Positions 1-7,347 are shown, numbered from the stretch's first letter. The stretch: DNA of 11,048 nucleotides from QGNO01 sp964493125 (GCA_964493125.1 CAZBMS010000048.1:1-11048), one strand, 5' to 3'. Notes: generated by a model from the letters alone, not told the origin. Made by a program: numbers and translations.

Positions 1-305
1 TGGATATTGCCAGAGGCGGCTACTTTGAAGATGTTCCTTCGAAATATCCTTCTGAAGCTTGGTATAAATATTACGACCCTACATGCACTTATCAATGCCA
101 GGCATCTGAGTATTTTTACTGGGCATTAATGGCAAATATTGGTGCTTTGGATCCAAGATTAACTAATAAATGTGATGATAGTGCTCATGAATGGAATATT
201 TGCACCGCCACCGAACTCCGAAACAAGGATAAGTTGATTAGCCAGCTCCTAAATGACAAAGGATTCAGACTTCCAGCTCGAATACCCGATGGAAGTTACG
301 AATAG
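1..305 (+). CDS. Conserved protein of unknown function, C-terminal fragment
   Basis: An open frame enters from the left edge (first full codon at 3) and stops with TAG at 303-305, giving the last 100 residues. The visible part is rich in aromatic residues (runs around WYKYYDP and EYFYWALMANIG), has a CxxxC pair (TCTYQC) about 30 residues in and two more cysteines further on (NKCDD, NICTA), and ends in RLPARIPDGSYE. It has no membrane segment and no catalytic motif I can name. The tail pattern (WYxYxDxTCxYxCxAxEYFYWAL ... LPxxxPDGxY) looks to me like uncharacterised proteins of marine bacteria, but that is memory, not a search. It converges on the gamma-glutamyltransferase homologue, with 19 bases between the stop codons. 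Composition and codon use look like real coding sequence. The function is unknown and the N-terminus is outside the window. Confidence 0.72.
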   Translation, partial: DIARGGYFEDVPSKYPSEAWYKYYDPTCTYQCQASEYFYWALMANIGALDPRLTNKCDDSAHEWNICTATELRNKDKLISQLLNDKGFRLPARIPDGSYE

Positions 306-324
306 AGTCGCTCTAAACTTATAT

Positions 325-1950
325 TTAAAGCGCTGCGGCGTGACCGTCACCCCTAGGATCAGAGCCTGCCTTTAGAGTTCCAGTCGCCTTATCCATCTGT
401 ATCAGCTGAACGATTCCATGGCTTATTCCCTCTTGCCCCCATTGAACCTGATGCCCTTTAGATTCTAATTCTACAGCTATTTCTTGAGGCATTCGTGGTT
501 CCATCTGTACGACCTCAGGGTCTCCAAGGGTCGGTGGATCGGTGCCGGGAATGCTAGACCATCTGGGAGCATCTATTGCTTCCTGTGGAGATAGGCCGTA
601 ATCCAAAACGCCTGTAATCATTTGGGTATTTCCTTGAGGTTGAAAATCAGCCCCTGGTGTTCCTCCTATCAGGACAGGAAAATTATCTTTAAGAACCATA
701 TATGCATTAAGAGTGTGCATCGGTCGTTGGCCGGGTGATACGGTATTTGGATGTCCTTCCTCTAGCCTGAATCCCCTTTGCCTCGCATTGAACACGATTC
801 CTGTGCCTTCAGCTACGAATCCAGACCCGAAGCCTTGATAAAGGCTGTGTATGAATGAAACAGCGTTCCCTTCTCCGTCCGCTACACAAAAGTAGCTGGT
901 ATCTTTGCCGAGAGGTTGTATGCTTCCTTGTCCGACCTCGAACGATGCCTTGTCGGCATTAATCAAACTTCGTCTGTTATTAGCGTATTCCTTTGATATC
1001 AGAACATCCAAAGGGATCTCTTTCGATTTCGTATCTCCCAGATAGGCATTCCTATCAGCAAATGCCAATTTTTTGGCTTCAATCATAGTGTGAATACTTT
1101 GTGGACTCAGGTGCCCCATTCCTGCCAAGTCGAAACCCTCTATTATGTTTAACATTTCCAGTATGAGCATCCCCTGAGATGGAGGGCGGTTTTCTACCAC
1201 GGTGTACCCTCGATATTCTGTAGATAAAGGCTCATAAACCTCGATTTCATGGGCTGCAAGGGTTTCTTCAGTAATTAGGCCGCCGGCTTCTTGGAATCGT
1301 TTCGCTATATCACTGGCTAGCTGTCCTTTATAGAACTCCTCCGCACCTCCTTTTGCAACTTTACGCAGAGAGGAGCCAAGATCTTTTTGCACTAAGATTT
1401 CACCTGCACCGTACGGTTTGCCGTTTCTGAGGAATATTTTTGCAAGGCTGGGGATCTTGGAAACTCTCGGGAAACTTGTATCAAAAAGCCGAGAAATCCT
1501 GGGAGTTACTGGATATCCATCTTCAGCGTAGCCTATAGCGGGTTCTAGTAGTCTCTCAAGCGGGAGCGTGCATAAGTTGTCGACGAAGAATTGATATGCG
1601 GCAACTTCCCCTGGAGGTGAAGCGGCTAGCGGTCCATCTTCTGGCATATGGGTATACCCTTTAGAGCGGAAAAAAGATGGAGTAGCACCTTTCGGTGCAA
1701 CACCGGTGGATGTTAATCCTTTAACTTTGCCGGTTTTCGCTTCGTAGAAGATGGCAAATACCTCTCCGCCAAGTCCGCACATGCTTGGAACTGTAACGGT
1801 CTCTGCGGCTGCCATTGCTATTGCTGCATCAAAAGCGTTGCCCCCTTCAGACATAATTCTTATCCCGGTCGAGGCAGCTAGTGGTGAAGTAGAGGCAGCT
1901 ACTCCTCTACTACTCATTACGGTAGCTCTGGAAACGAACGGCACAGTCAT
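325..1950 (-). CDS. Gamma-glutamyltransferase-family Ntn hydrolase (YwrD-like)
   Basis: The 541-residue protein matches the whole length of the gamma-glutamyltransferase/cephalosporin acylase family, whose members cut themselves autocatalytically to expose an N-terminal threonine. The nucleophile is Thr351 in DTSYFCVAD, so a large chain (1-350) and a small chain (351-541) are expected. Other landmarks are GGNAFDAAIA near residue 36, ENRPPSQG at 253-260, GQRPMHT near 407-413, GGTPGADFQPQGN at 429-441 and the terminal DPRGDGHAAAL. The last two resemble the YwrD branch rather than classic glutathione-degrading Ggt. No signal peptide is visible, so it is probably cytoplasmic, unlike periplasmic E. 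coli Ggt. The canonical glutamate-binding arginine region (DFREMAP in E. coli) reads LTSTGVAP here, so the substrate is uncertain. The ATG at 1950 is chosen because GGGGGTG lies five bases upstream; an ATG at 1977 in frame has no such site and would lie about six bases from the predicted transcript start. Single-gene unit, divergent from the ankyrin lipoprotein. Confidence 0.9.
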   Translation of the reverse strand: MTVPFVSRATVMSSRGVAASTSPLAASTGIRIMSEGGNAFDAAIAMAAAETVTVPSMCGLGGEVFAIFYEAKTGKVKGLTSTGVAPKGATPSFFRSKGYTHMPEDGPLAASPPGEVAAYQFFVDNLCTLPLERLLEPAIGYAEDGYPVTPRISRLFDTSFPRVSKIPSLAKIFLRNGKPYGAGEILVQKDLGSSLRKVAKGGAEEFYKGQLASDIAKRFQEAGGLITEETLAAHEIEVYEPLSTEYRGYTVVENRPPSQGMLILEMLNIIEGFDLAGMGHLSPQSIHTMIEAKKLAFADRNAYLGDTKSKEIPLDVLISKEYANNRRSLINADKASFEVGQGSIQPLGKDTSYFCVADGEGNAVSFIHSLYQGFGSGFVAEGTGIVFNARQRGFRLEEGHPNTVSPGQRPMHTLNAYMVLKDNFPVLIGGTPGADFQPQGNTQMITGVLDYGLSPQEAIDAPRWSSIPGTDPPTLGDPEVVQMEPRMPQEIAVELESKGHQVQWGQEGISHGIVQLIQMDKATGTLKAGSDPRGDGHAAAL

Positions 1951-1989
1951 GAAGCACCCCCGATGGTAGCATCTCAAGAAATCCTACTC

Positions 1990-2019
1990 ATTCTATGGAC
2001 ACCTTTCTTAGCATGTCAA
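1990..2019 (-). promoter_or_regulatory. Sigma70-type promoter of the gamma-glutamyltransferase homologue
   Basis: On the minus strand a perfect -35 box TTGACA (2019-2014) is followed after 18 bases by TAGAAT (1995-1990), five of six matches to the -10 consensus. Transcription would start near 1983, leaving a leader of about 33 bases before the ATG at 1950, enough for the GGGGGTG ribosome site. Seen by eye only. Confidence 0.6.
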
Positions 2020-2109
2020 CGAAACTGCGAAACCGATGAAAATTCAGATCAAAACGTGTAGCATATTTCTGTTGGTTTGAATCTAAAATATGGTATCAGT
2101 GAGTGTGAC

Positions 2110-2661
2110 GTGAGAAAGCTAATTTATACGCTCGGATTTGTATCTATACTCTGTATGCTTTTCATACTCGGTTGTGGGGGAGAAGAGGCTACTGGAAGTG
2201 TTAAAAGGCCAACACTTGACCTGTTGACCGCAATTGATCAGGGAAAAGTTGATATTGTTGAACAGCATATGGCAGCAGGGACTGATCCCAATAAAGACCC
2301 GATACCGGAAGGTATTTCTCTTGCGGGTGCCTATCCCATACACCTTGCTGCTGTAAAAGGCGATAAGAAGATAGTGCAAATTCTTTTAGAAAACGGGGCA
2401 GAGATAGATATTATAGCCGCAAACAAAGATGCAGCGACCCCTTTGAGTTGGGCTGCTTTTTTCTTACAAGCAGAGATGGTCACCTTCTTGATAGAGGCTG
2501 GTGCGAAAGTAAATGTTGTAGATGCTAATAAAGCTACGGCCATGGACGCGGCGCTTATATCCAAAGTTTTGAACTTAGCAGATGCAGAGAAAATTGAATT
2601 AGCGGACAGAATTATGGATATATTAAAATCTTCGGGCGGGAAGTTAGCGGCTGAGCTCTAG
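2110..2661 (+). CDS. Small ankyrin-repeat lipoprotein
   Basis: From the GTG at 2110 the protein has 183 residues. It opens with a lipoprotein signal peptide: a basic start (M-RK), a hydrophobic stretch and the lipobox ILGC, with Cys22 as the lipidated residue, followed by GGEEATG. The rest is about four ankyrin repeats: roughly 36-62 (LLTAIDQGKVDIVEQHMAAG), 73-103 (YPIHLAAVKGDKKIVQILLENGAEID), 108-138 (ATPLSWAAFFLQAEMVTFLIEAGAKVN) and a degenerate last one at 140-175. Ankyrin repeats bind other proteins; this one would act anchored to a membrane on the outer face, partner unknown. A TTG at 2077 would add 11 residues before the basic start and has no ribosome site, so GTG is preferred, though its own Shine-Dalgarno site is also poor. 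It stands alone, divergent from the upstream gene and convergent with the tRNA. Confidence 0.8.
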   Translation: MRKLIYTLGFVSILCMLFILGCGGEEATGSVKRPTLDLLTAIDQGKVDIVEQHMAAGTDPNKDPIPEGISLAGAYPIHLAAVKGDKKIVQILLENGAEIDIIAANKDAATPLSWAAFFLQAEMVTFLIEAGAKVNVVDANKATAMDAALISKVLNLADAEKIELADRIMDILKSSGGKLAAEL

Positions 2662-2696
2662 GGGTATTTCTAATACTAAGCATCGTTACAGCAAAT

Positions 2697-2771
2697 TGGC
2701 TCCCCGGGTAGGACTCGAACCTACGACCAATCGGTTAACAGCCGACCGCTCTACCACTGAGCTACCGGGGA
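2697..2771 (-). tRNA. tRNA-Asn (anticodon GUU)
   Basis: The minus strand folds as a full cloverleaf. The acceptor stem TCCCCGG (2771-2765) pairs perfectly with CCGGGGA. The D arm is GCTC-AGTGGTA-GAGC. The anticodon stem GTCGG/CCGAT encloses the loop CTGTTAA with anticodon GTT. The T arm is GTAGG-TTCGAGT-CCTAC. The discriminator is G and the CCA end is encoded (2699-2697). A GUU anticodon reads AAC and AAU, so this is asparagine tRNA. It has its own promoter and lies after the CoA-transferase gene on the same strand. No integrase or repeat of the tRNA 3' end is visible beside it. Confidence 0.96.
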
Positions 2772-2790
2772 AAGTAACGGCTTCGTACTG

Positions 2791-2819
2791 ATTCTAACAA
2801 GCTAAAGTCTAACGATCAA
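2791..2819 (-). promoter_or_regulatory. Promoter of tRNA-Asn
   Basis: On the minus strand TTGATC (2819-2814, four of six matches to -35) is followed after exactly 17 bases by TAGAAT (2796-2791, five of six to -10). Transcription would start near 2784, about 13 bases before the mature tRNA end at 2771. It lies between the stop codon of the CoA-transferase gene and the tRNA, so the tRNA need not depend on read-through. Confidence 0.6.
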
Positions 2820-2860
2820 TCTCAGATACGTATTAAATCCAAACTTGGGCATACTTGAGA

Positions 2861-3997
2861 CTAAGCGGTTGCACCAGACCTTTTAAGATCTTCTCTTTCT
2901 ACTGAACTGTATCCTAGGTGAGAAAGGATATCTTCGGTATCTGTACCCATCATTGATGGCCCGCGCTCTAACTCAGCGGGTGTTTCGGAAAATTTCATTC
3001 CGAATCCGGGCTCGTACTCTGTTTCCCCGGTATCTGGTGCGGTTGTCTGAATGATCATTTCACGATCGCTCAAATGAGCGTCGCCCAACACATGCTCCAT
3101 AGTGGAATTGACGGGTCCAAACTCTATGTCGTGAGTTTTTAGAATAGTTATCCACTCTGAGAGTGGTTTAGTTTTGAATTCCTTTCTGAGGAATGAAAAT
3201 ATCTCATGCAGCATTGATCCCTTAGGTCTTATGTGATCTATCCACTCTTCTTTTTCGAAAAGTCGGCAAAGCCTCTCCCAAAACCAAGGTTCTCTTATGC
3301 TGAGACTTAAGAACCTGCCGTCCTTAGTTTCGTATACGTTGAATCCTGGGTACGCTCCGAAGAGCATTGCATCTTTGTGTTCCGCAGGAAGCCTGAGGGA
3401 AACATCAGTAAATGATACATCTATGTACTGTCCTTCCCCTGATTTCTCACGACCCAGCAAACCCATCAAGATAGCCATCGCTCCAAAATAGGCAGCATTG
3501 AGATCTGCTTGACCCTGACTTATTTGAGGAACATTTGGGTTACCGTTCTCGTCTAGAGGTAGCATTGCTGCTACAGCTTGAAACCCAATATCATGAGATG
3601 CGATTGAAGAGTAAGGGCCTGTTTGCCCAAAACCTGTTAAAGAACAATAAACTATAGTGGGGTTAGTTTTTTTAATCGATTGGTAATCTATTCCAAGGCG
3701 TTGCGCTGCTCCGGGTCGATTACTTTCCAGTAAAGCATCTGACTCTTTGACTAGCCTCATGAAAACTTCCAGAGCCCCATCTGCTCGCATATTCAGAAAC
3801 AAACTGCGCTTGTTACGAGGATTTACCATGTCACCTCGTCTCAAACCTCCTTCTCCAGGTGCAGCTCTCTGGGCATACCCAGGTTGTACGACTGAGATTA
3901 CTTGGGCTCCATAGTCAGCTAGAATTCCGGTTGCATGTCTTCCAGGCCCAGCTCGACATAAGTCGATAACGCTATAACCTTCAAGTGGTCCAGACAT
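2861..3997 (-). CDS. Class III CoA-transferase / 2-methylacyl-CoA racemase-like (CaiB/BaiF family)
   Basis: The 378-residue protein has the CaiB/BaiF fold throughout: PLEGYSVIDLCRAGPGRHATGILADYGAQVI at the start, NKRSLFLNM near 62-70, ESNRPGAAQRLGIDY near 91-105, IVYCSLTGFGQTGPY near 115-129, and GEGQYIDVS near 188-195. Family members move CoA between acids (formyl-CoA, carnitine and benzylsuccinate transferases) or racemise 2-methylacyl-CoA. Asp165 (QADLNAAYFG) sits where the catalytic Asp of the family lies. His135 (ASHDIGFQ) precedes it by 30 residues, the same spacing as the His126/Asp156 pair of the mycobacterial racemase MCR, which favours a racemase-like branch; transferase activity is not excluded. 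Length is near the family norm, allowing for a short C-terminus. The ATG at 3997 has a strong AAAGGAG site (4010-4004) six bases upstream. It follows the M20D amidohydrolase by 54 bases on the same strand and is probably cotranscribed with it. Confidence 0.88.
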   Translation of the reverse strand: MSGPLEGYSVIDLCRAGPGRHATGILADYGAQVISVVQPGYAQRAAPGEGGLRRGDMVNPRNKRSLFLNMRADGALEVFMRLVKESDALLESNRPGAAQRLGIDYQSIKKTNPTIVYCSLTGFGQTGPYSSIASHDIGFQAVAAMLPLDENGNPNVPQISQGQADLNAAYFGAMAILMGLLGREKSGEGQYIDVSFTDVSLRLPAEHKDAMLFGAYPGFNVYETKDGRFLSLSIREPWFWERLCRLFEKEEWIDHIRPKGSMLHEIFSFLRKEFKTKPLSEWITILKTHDIEFGPVNSTMEHVLGDAHLSDREMIIQTTAPDTGETEYEPGFGMKFSETPAELERGPSMMGTDTEDILSHLGYSSVEREDLKRSGATA

Positions 3998-4051
3998 TTC
4001 GATCTCCTTTCACGTGTTTGCCACTGCTCATTTTAATGATAAATGATACGG

Positions 4052-5380
4052 TTAATCTTCGAACTCTTCGTCTCGTGAGAAAGAGCGCATCAACTCAAGA
4101 TATGACTTCTTCGTATGTGGAATCTTCGATTTGTTAATCACTGCTTTTGCTTCGGAGGCTCCGTCTGATAATAGGTCAATTATGGTCATAGCCATTGCTT
4201 TGGCAGGGTTGATTACAGCCTTTGTGTAATCTTGGACAAGATAGTCAGCACCATGTCCTATGCCTGTCACGCCCCCCGCATACGGATGAATGGACGGGAT
4301 TATTTGGCTAATGTCCCCCATGTCAGTTGAACCTGTTCTATGTCCGGTAAAACCTACATTTTCTTTTCCAAGCAAAGTTTCCGCGTTATTTTGCCAATGA
4401 CTCATCATGGTTTGATCCATGTTGAGAGGTAGGTATCCTGGTATCGTAGATATCTTAACTTTTGCACCGACGGCCATGGCCCCGGCTCGTAAGGCTCTAT
4501 CGACCTTTTTGTCCCAATCGAGAATAGCATCTATATTGCTGGCTCGTACGAAAGTTTCTAAACGCACGTCGGAAGGGACGGCACTAACCGCGTCTCCCCC
4601 TTTAGTTATTATAGGATGTACTCGGACTGTGTCATCTCCTCGGAACGTTTCCCGTAATGAATTTATCGACTGTAGTCCTAGTGTGGCAGCGTTTAGCGCG
4701 TTGATTCCCATGTGTGGAGAGCCGCCAGCATGTGCTCCAAGGCCAATGTACCTTATTTGTTTCACCACAAGCCCGTTGTTTGTACCGGAAACAGCCAGAA
4801 GTCTATCTTCTGGAGTACTTGTAGTATGAGTCATCATCGCTATTTCTACGTCGTCAAATTCACCTAGCTTGACCAGCTCTGGTTTCCCACCTATGAATTC
4901 CAGTTTGCCTTGACTGCGTAGTTCGTTTCGGAATTCTACTTCTATTAGTTCTTCAGCCGGCACTGCAAAGAAAACTAACCTACCGGACAGTTTATCTAGG
5001 ACCCCAGACAATTTCATGCTTGCTGCGACCCCCAACATCATAGCTATTTGGCAATGGTGACCGCATGCGTGAGCAGCTCCGGTTATGGGGTCAGCGTTTT
5101 GGTGGGCAGGGACAACCATGGAGTCGAGCTCGCCGATTATTGCCAATGTTGGTCCTGGAGAACCTGTGTCTAGCCACGACTTAACTCCTGTTATAGCGAG
5201 ATTGTCCTTGTGTGGTAATTGAAGTTTGTCAAACTCTTCTTGAACTAACTTAGCGGTCTTATATTCCTTGTAGCCTGGTTCTGGATTGGCTGCAATTCGT
5301 TTTGCTATGTCTATAATTTCTATAGCTCGTTCGTCGAGAATTTTATTAACTTGGAGTTTGAGGTTCTCTTTTTCGCTCAT
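4052..5380 (-). CDS. M20D-family amidohydrolase (AbgB/aminoacylase-like metallopeptidase)
   Basis: The 442-residue protein is a zinc-type M20D amidohydrolase, a cytoplasmic family that splits amide bonds of N-acyl amino acids, indole-acetyl amino acids or p-aminobenzoyl-glutamate. The expected metal ligands can be picked out: Cys106 and His108 (HACGHH), Glu143/Glu144 (VPAEE), His185 (MMTHTT) and His376 (GIGHGADY). The lid or dimerisation domain lies around 205-310 (GLGAHAGGSPHMGINALNA), and GSTDMGDISQIIPSIHPY at about 350-367 is typical of AbgB-like members. The segment after the first histidine reads HCQ where many M20D peptidases have DxH, which again is closer to AbgB-like proteins. The ATG at 5380 is chosen because GAGGAG lies five bases upstream; a GTG directly before it would sit only two bases from that site. 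First gene of a probable two-gene unit with the CoA-transferase; divergent from glycerate kinase. The true substrate is unknown. Confidence 0.88.
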   Translation of the reverse strand: MSEKENLKLQVNKILDERAIEIIDIAKRIAANPEPGYKEYKTAKLVQEEFDKLQLPHKDNLAITGVKSWLDTGSPGPTLAIIGELDSMVVPAHQNADPITGAAHACGHHCQIAMMLGVAASMKLSGVLDKLSGRLVFFAVPAEELIEVEFRNELRSQGKLEFIGGKPELVKLGEFDDVEIAMMTHTTSTPEDRLLAVSGTNNGLVVKQIRYIGLGAHAGGSPHMGINALNAATLGLQSINSLRETFRGDDTVRVHPIITKGGDAVSAVPSDVRLETFVRASNIDAILDWDKKVDRALRAGAMAVGAKVKISTIPGYLPLNMDQTMMSHWQNNAETLLGKENVGFTGHRTGSTDMGDISQIIPSIHPYAGGVTGIGHGADYLVQDYTKAVINPAKAMAMTIIDLLSDGASEAKAVINKSKIPHTKKSYLELMRSFSRDEEFED

Positions 5381-5449
5381 CACGGCTCCTCAGATGTCTA
5401 TTCGTATTAGTTAACCTCGCCAATATTATCTGCTCCTTTGAACTAAAGC

Positions 5450-5455
5450 TATAAT
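5450..5455 (+). promoter_or_regulatory. -10 box of glycerate kinase, consistent with a leaderless mRNA
   Basis: A perfect TATAAT ends six bases before the ATG at 5462. With normal spacing the transcript would start at or next to the A of that ATG, so the mRNA would have no leader. No Shine-Dalgarno sequence lies before the ATG, in agreement. The -35 region (about 5426-5432) is poor. An upstream start with a longer leader cannot be excluded from sequence alone. Confidence 0.5.
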
Positions 5456-5461
5456 GCAAAT

Positions 5462-6613
5462 ATGAAAGTAGTGATATCACCGCAAGCATTTAAGGGAGGT
5501 CTCTCCGGGATTGAAGCAGCCCAAGCTATTAGGTTGGGTTTGAGGCGTGTGTTTCCCGAGGCGTCTACAACCCTTTTGCCAGTTGCTGATGGTGGTGACG
5601 GGACAATGGAAGCCCTTGTGCAATCTACTAGGGGTAGATATTTTGATGCCCAAGTTACAGGACCGCTAGGCGATTATATAAATGCGAAGTGGGGAGTTGA
5701 TGGTGACTCTGATACTGCATTAATTGAAATGGCGAGTGCCTCAGGCCTGGCTTTAATTCCGGTGGAGCGGCGTGATCCTGTTGTTACAACGAGTTATGGT
5801 ACTGGGGAGCTAATTAGGGAAGCATTGGGGCGCGGTTATCGAAAGATAATCGTTGGATTAGGCGGGAGTGCCACTAACGATGCCGGTGCTGGTATTGCCC
5901 AGGCGCTCGGAGTTCGATTAATTGATGCTGACCACAATGAAATTGGAAGGGGTGGTGGCTGTCTTAGCGCACTGGCACACATTGATTTGTCTAACTTGGA
6001 CCCGAGGCTGAAGCTGTGTGATCTGAGAGTAGCTACAGATGTGAACAACCCGCTTTGTGGGCCCAACGGAGCCTCGGCAATATACGGCCCGCAAAAAGGG
6101 GCTACTCCTGAAGTAGTTCCGTTATTGGACGGTTATCTTAGACACTTTGCTGAGGTTGTGAGCAGAGATATTGGGAAGGAGGTTATGGAGCTACCTGGTA
6201 TGGGGGCGGCAGGAGGAGCAGCCGCGGGCTTGTTTGCAATGTTAAACGCGAGTATTGAGCCTGGCGCGGATTTGGTTTGTGACGAGATTAAACTAGACAC
6301 ATTTCTTCGCGATGCCGATCTAGTAATCGTGGGAGAAGGGCAGATTGATAGCCAGACACTCAATGACAAAGCGCCGAGCGTAGTCGCACGAAGAGCTAAA
6401 AGATATGATTTGCCAGTGCTAGCGGTTGCTGGTCTGTTGGGGTCAGATTACAGAGTAGTGTTAGGTAATGGAATAGATGATGCTGAAGGGTCTTCTCCTT
6501 CCAATTTGCCTTTGGATGAGGCGCTCAAGAAAGCAAATGAGTTGGTGGCGGATGCGACGGAGCGTTTGTTAAGAAGGTGGGATGCCGAAAGGTCCATTTC
6601 AGATAGACCCTAA
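5462..6613 (+). CDS. garK: Glycerate 2-kinase
   Basis: The 383-residue protein is a GarK/GlxK-type glycerate kinase, which phosphorylates D-glycerate with ATP to 2-phosphoglycerate in the cytoplasm. Family signatures appear in order: MKVVISPQAFKGGLSG at the start (family form MKIVIAPDSFKGSLSA), PVADGGDGTMEAL at 40-52, TTSYGTGELI at 109-118, VGLGGSATNDAGAGIAQALG at 131-150, ATDVNNPLCGPNGAS at 191-205, GMGAAGGAAAGL near 246-257, and VGEGQIDSQTLNDKAP near 290-305. Length is normal for the family (about 380). The start is fixed by the conserved N-terminus, yet there is no ribosome site and TATAAT lies just upstream, suggesting leaderless translation. The stop codon overlaps that of lutC by four bases (6610-6613), with both genes pointing at each other. 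Glycerate may come from glyoxylate or sugar-acid catabolism; the supplying genes are not in the window. Confidence 0.95.
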   Translation: MKVVISPQAFKGGLSGIEAAQAIRLGLRRVFPEASTTLLPVADGGDGTMEALVQSTRGRYFDAQVTGPLGDYINAKWGVDGDSDTALIEMASASGLALIPVERRDPVVTTSYGTGELIREALGRGYRKIIVGLGGSATNDAGAGIAQALGVRLIDADHNEIGRGGGCLSALAHIDLSNLDPRLKLCDLRVATDVNNPLCGPNGASAIYGPQKGATPEVVPLLDGYLRHFAEVVSRDIGKEVMELPGMGAAGGAAAGLFAMLNASIEPGADLVCDEIKLDTFLRDADLVIVGEGQIDSQTLNDKAPSVVARRAKRYDLPVLAVAGLLGSDYRVVLGNGIDDAEGSSPSNLPLDEALKKANELVADATERLLRRWDAERSISDRP

Positions 6614-7347
6614 TTTTTTAGAATAATCATATGGACCTCCACTGGTCCGTGAACTCCAGTGACCAGTGTTTGCTCTATGTCAGCAGTTCGGCTTGGTCCA
6701 CTTATAAGGCTCAGATAACTTCCCATGTTGTTTCGGTTTTGCATATATGCCAAGCGTCGCAATGCGAATAGATCATCTAGGTTTTCGTATATTTGGTCCC
6801 CTTCTACAACGGCTATATGGACAGGTGGAAGCAAAGAGACCAATCGGCTAACTCCTTTCCTGGGCAGAAGTACACATGTTCCGGTTTCCGCAATTGCATA
6901 GTCCACCCCTGTAATGCCAATTTGAGATTTTGACATTTTTTCTATCAACTGTTCTCTAGGGGATTGTTGATTAACTGTGACTATGGTGGAAGTAACACCC
7001 ATTTCTGACAAAAAACGATCCACTTGAAGATCGTTAAGTACTTTGTGAGAAGAACGCACTATAAGATCAGCACTTTTTTCTTTGACTATATTTGAAATGT
7101 AAGCCGACGCTGTTGAGTATTCGGCGTTAGCTAACACGTTCCACCCTGCATGAATTGCAGCCTCCGCCAATTTTTCAGTTAGTTCTGCTCGCTTAGCTTG
7201 AGATCGGGCTTCGATTGTTACTGCTTTTTGCCTTTGGATTTCCCGTCTTATTTTTAGCCTTGGATATTGCGGGCGTTTCAAATCTCCCCGACGTCCCAGA
7301 GCTTTGCTTACCATTGAAATGAAAGACTCTTTGGAAGTTACTGTCAT
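6610..7347 (-). CDS. lutC: LutC, LUD-domain lactate utilization protein
   Basis: The 245-residue protein is a LUD-domain (DUF162) protein of the LutC/YkgG type, the small subunit of the LutABC complex that oxidises L-lactate to pyruvate. The diagnostic core is GITGVDYAIAETGTCVLLPRKGVSRLVSLLPPVHIAVV in the second half, followed by GSYLSLISGPSRTADIEQTLVTGVHGPVEVHMIIL near the C-terminus. It has no cysteine cluster, as expected for LutC; the iron-sulfur clusters are in LutA and LutB. The ATG at 7347 overlaps the TGA of lutB as ATGA (7344-7347), a classic sign of translational coupling, and GGGAG lies about eight bases upstream. A TTG at 7362 in frame is less likely. It is the last gene of the operon and overlaps the convergent glycerate kinase stop by four bases. 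Confidence 0.94.
   Translation of the reverse strand: MTVTSKESFISMVSKALGRRGDLKRPQYPRLKIRREIQRQKAVTIEARSQAKRAELTEKLAEAAIHAGWNVLANAEYSTASAYISNIVKEKSADLIVRSSHKVLNDLQVDRFLSEMGVTSTIVTVNQQSPREQLIEKMSKSQIGITGVDYAIAETGTCVLLPRKGVSRLVSLLPPVHIAVVEGDQIYENLDDLFALRRLAYMQNRNNMGSYLSLISGPSRTADIEQTLVTGVHGPVEVHMIILKN

Noticed and set aside
303..315. TAGAG-TCG-CTCTA hairpin over the stop codon of the first gene
   Set aside because: Five base pairs with a three-base loop and no T-run on either side; not a convincing terminator.
2664..2676. GTATT-TCT-AATAC hairpin between the ankyrin gene and the tRNA
   Set aside because: Short AT-rich stem without a T-run; could be chance.
2697..2771. tRNA-Asn as a possible integration site for a mobile element
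   Set aside because: No integrase, no second copy of the tRNA end and no shift in composition is seen on either side.
4028..4046. TCATTT/AAATGA hairpin between the amidohydrolase and CoA-transferase genes
   Set aside because: Six AT-rich pairs with a seven-base loop and no T-run; it does not argue against cotranscription.
6591..6619. GGTC/GACC mini-stem followed by a T-run at the end of garK
   Set aside because: The stem is only four base pairs with an 11-base loop; too weak to call a terminator, although the T-run is real.
6640..6668. Inverted repeat with 8-base arms (CACTGGTC and GACCAGTG, 13-base loop)
   Set aside because: It lies inside the conserved C-terminal coding part of lutC (VTGVHGPVEV) and has no following T-run on the lutC strand, so it is unlikely to be a terminator.
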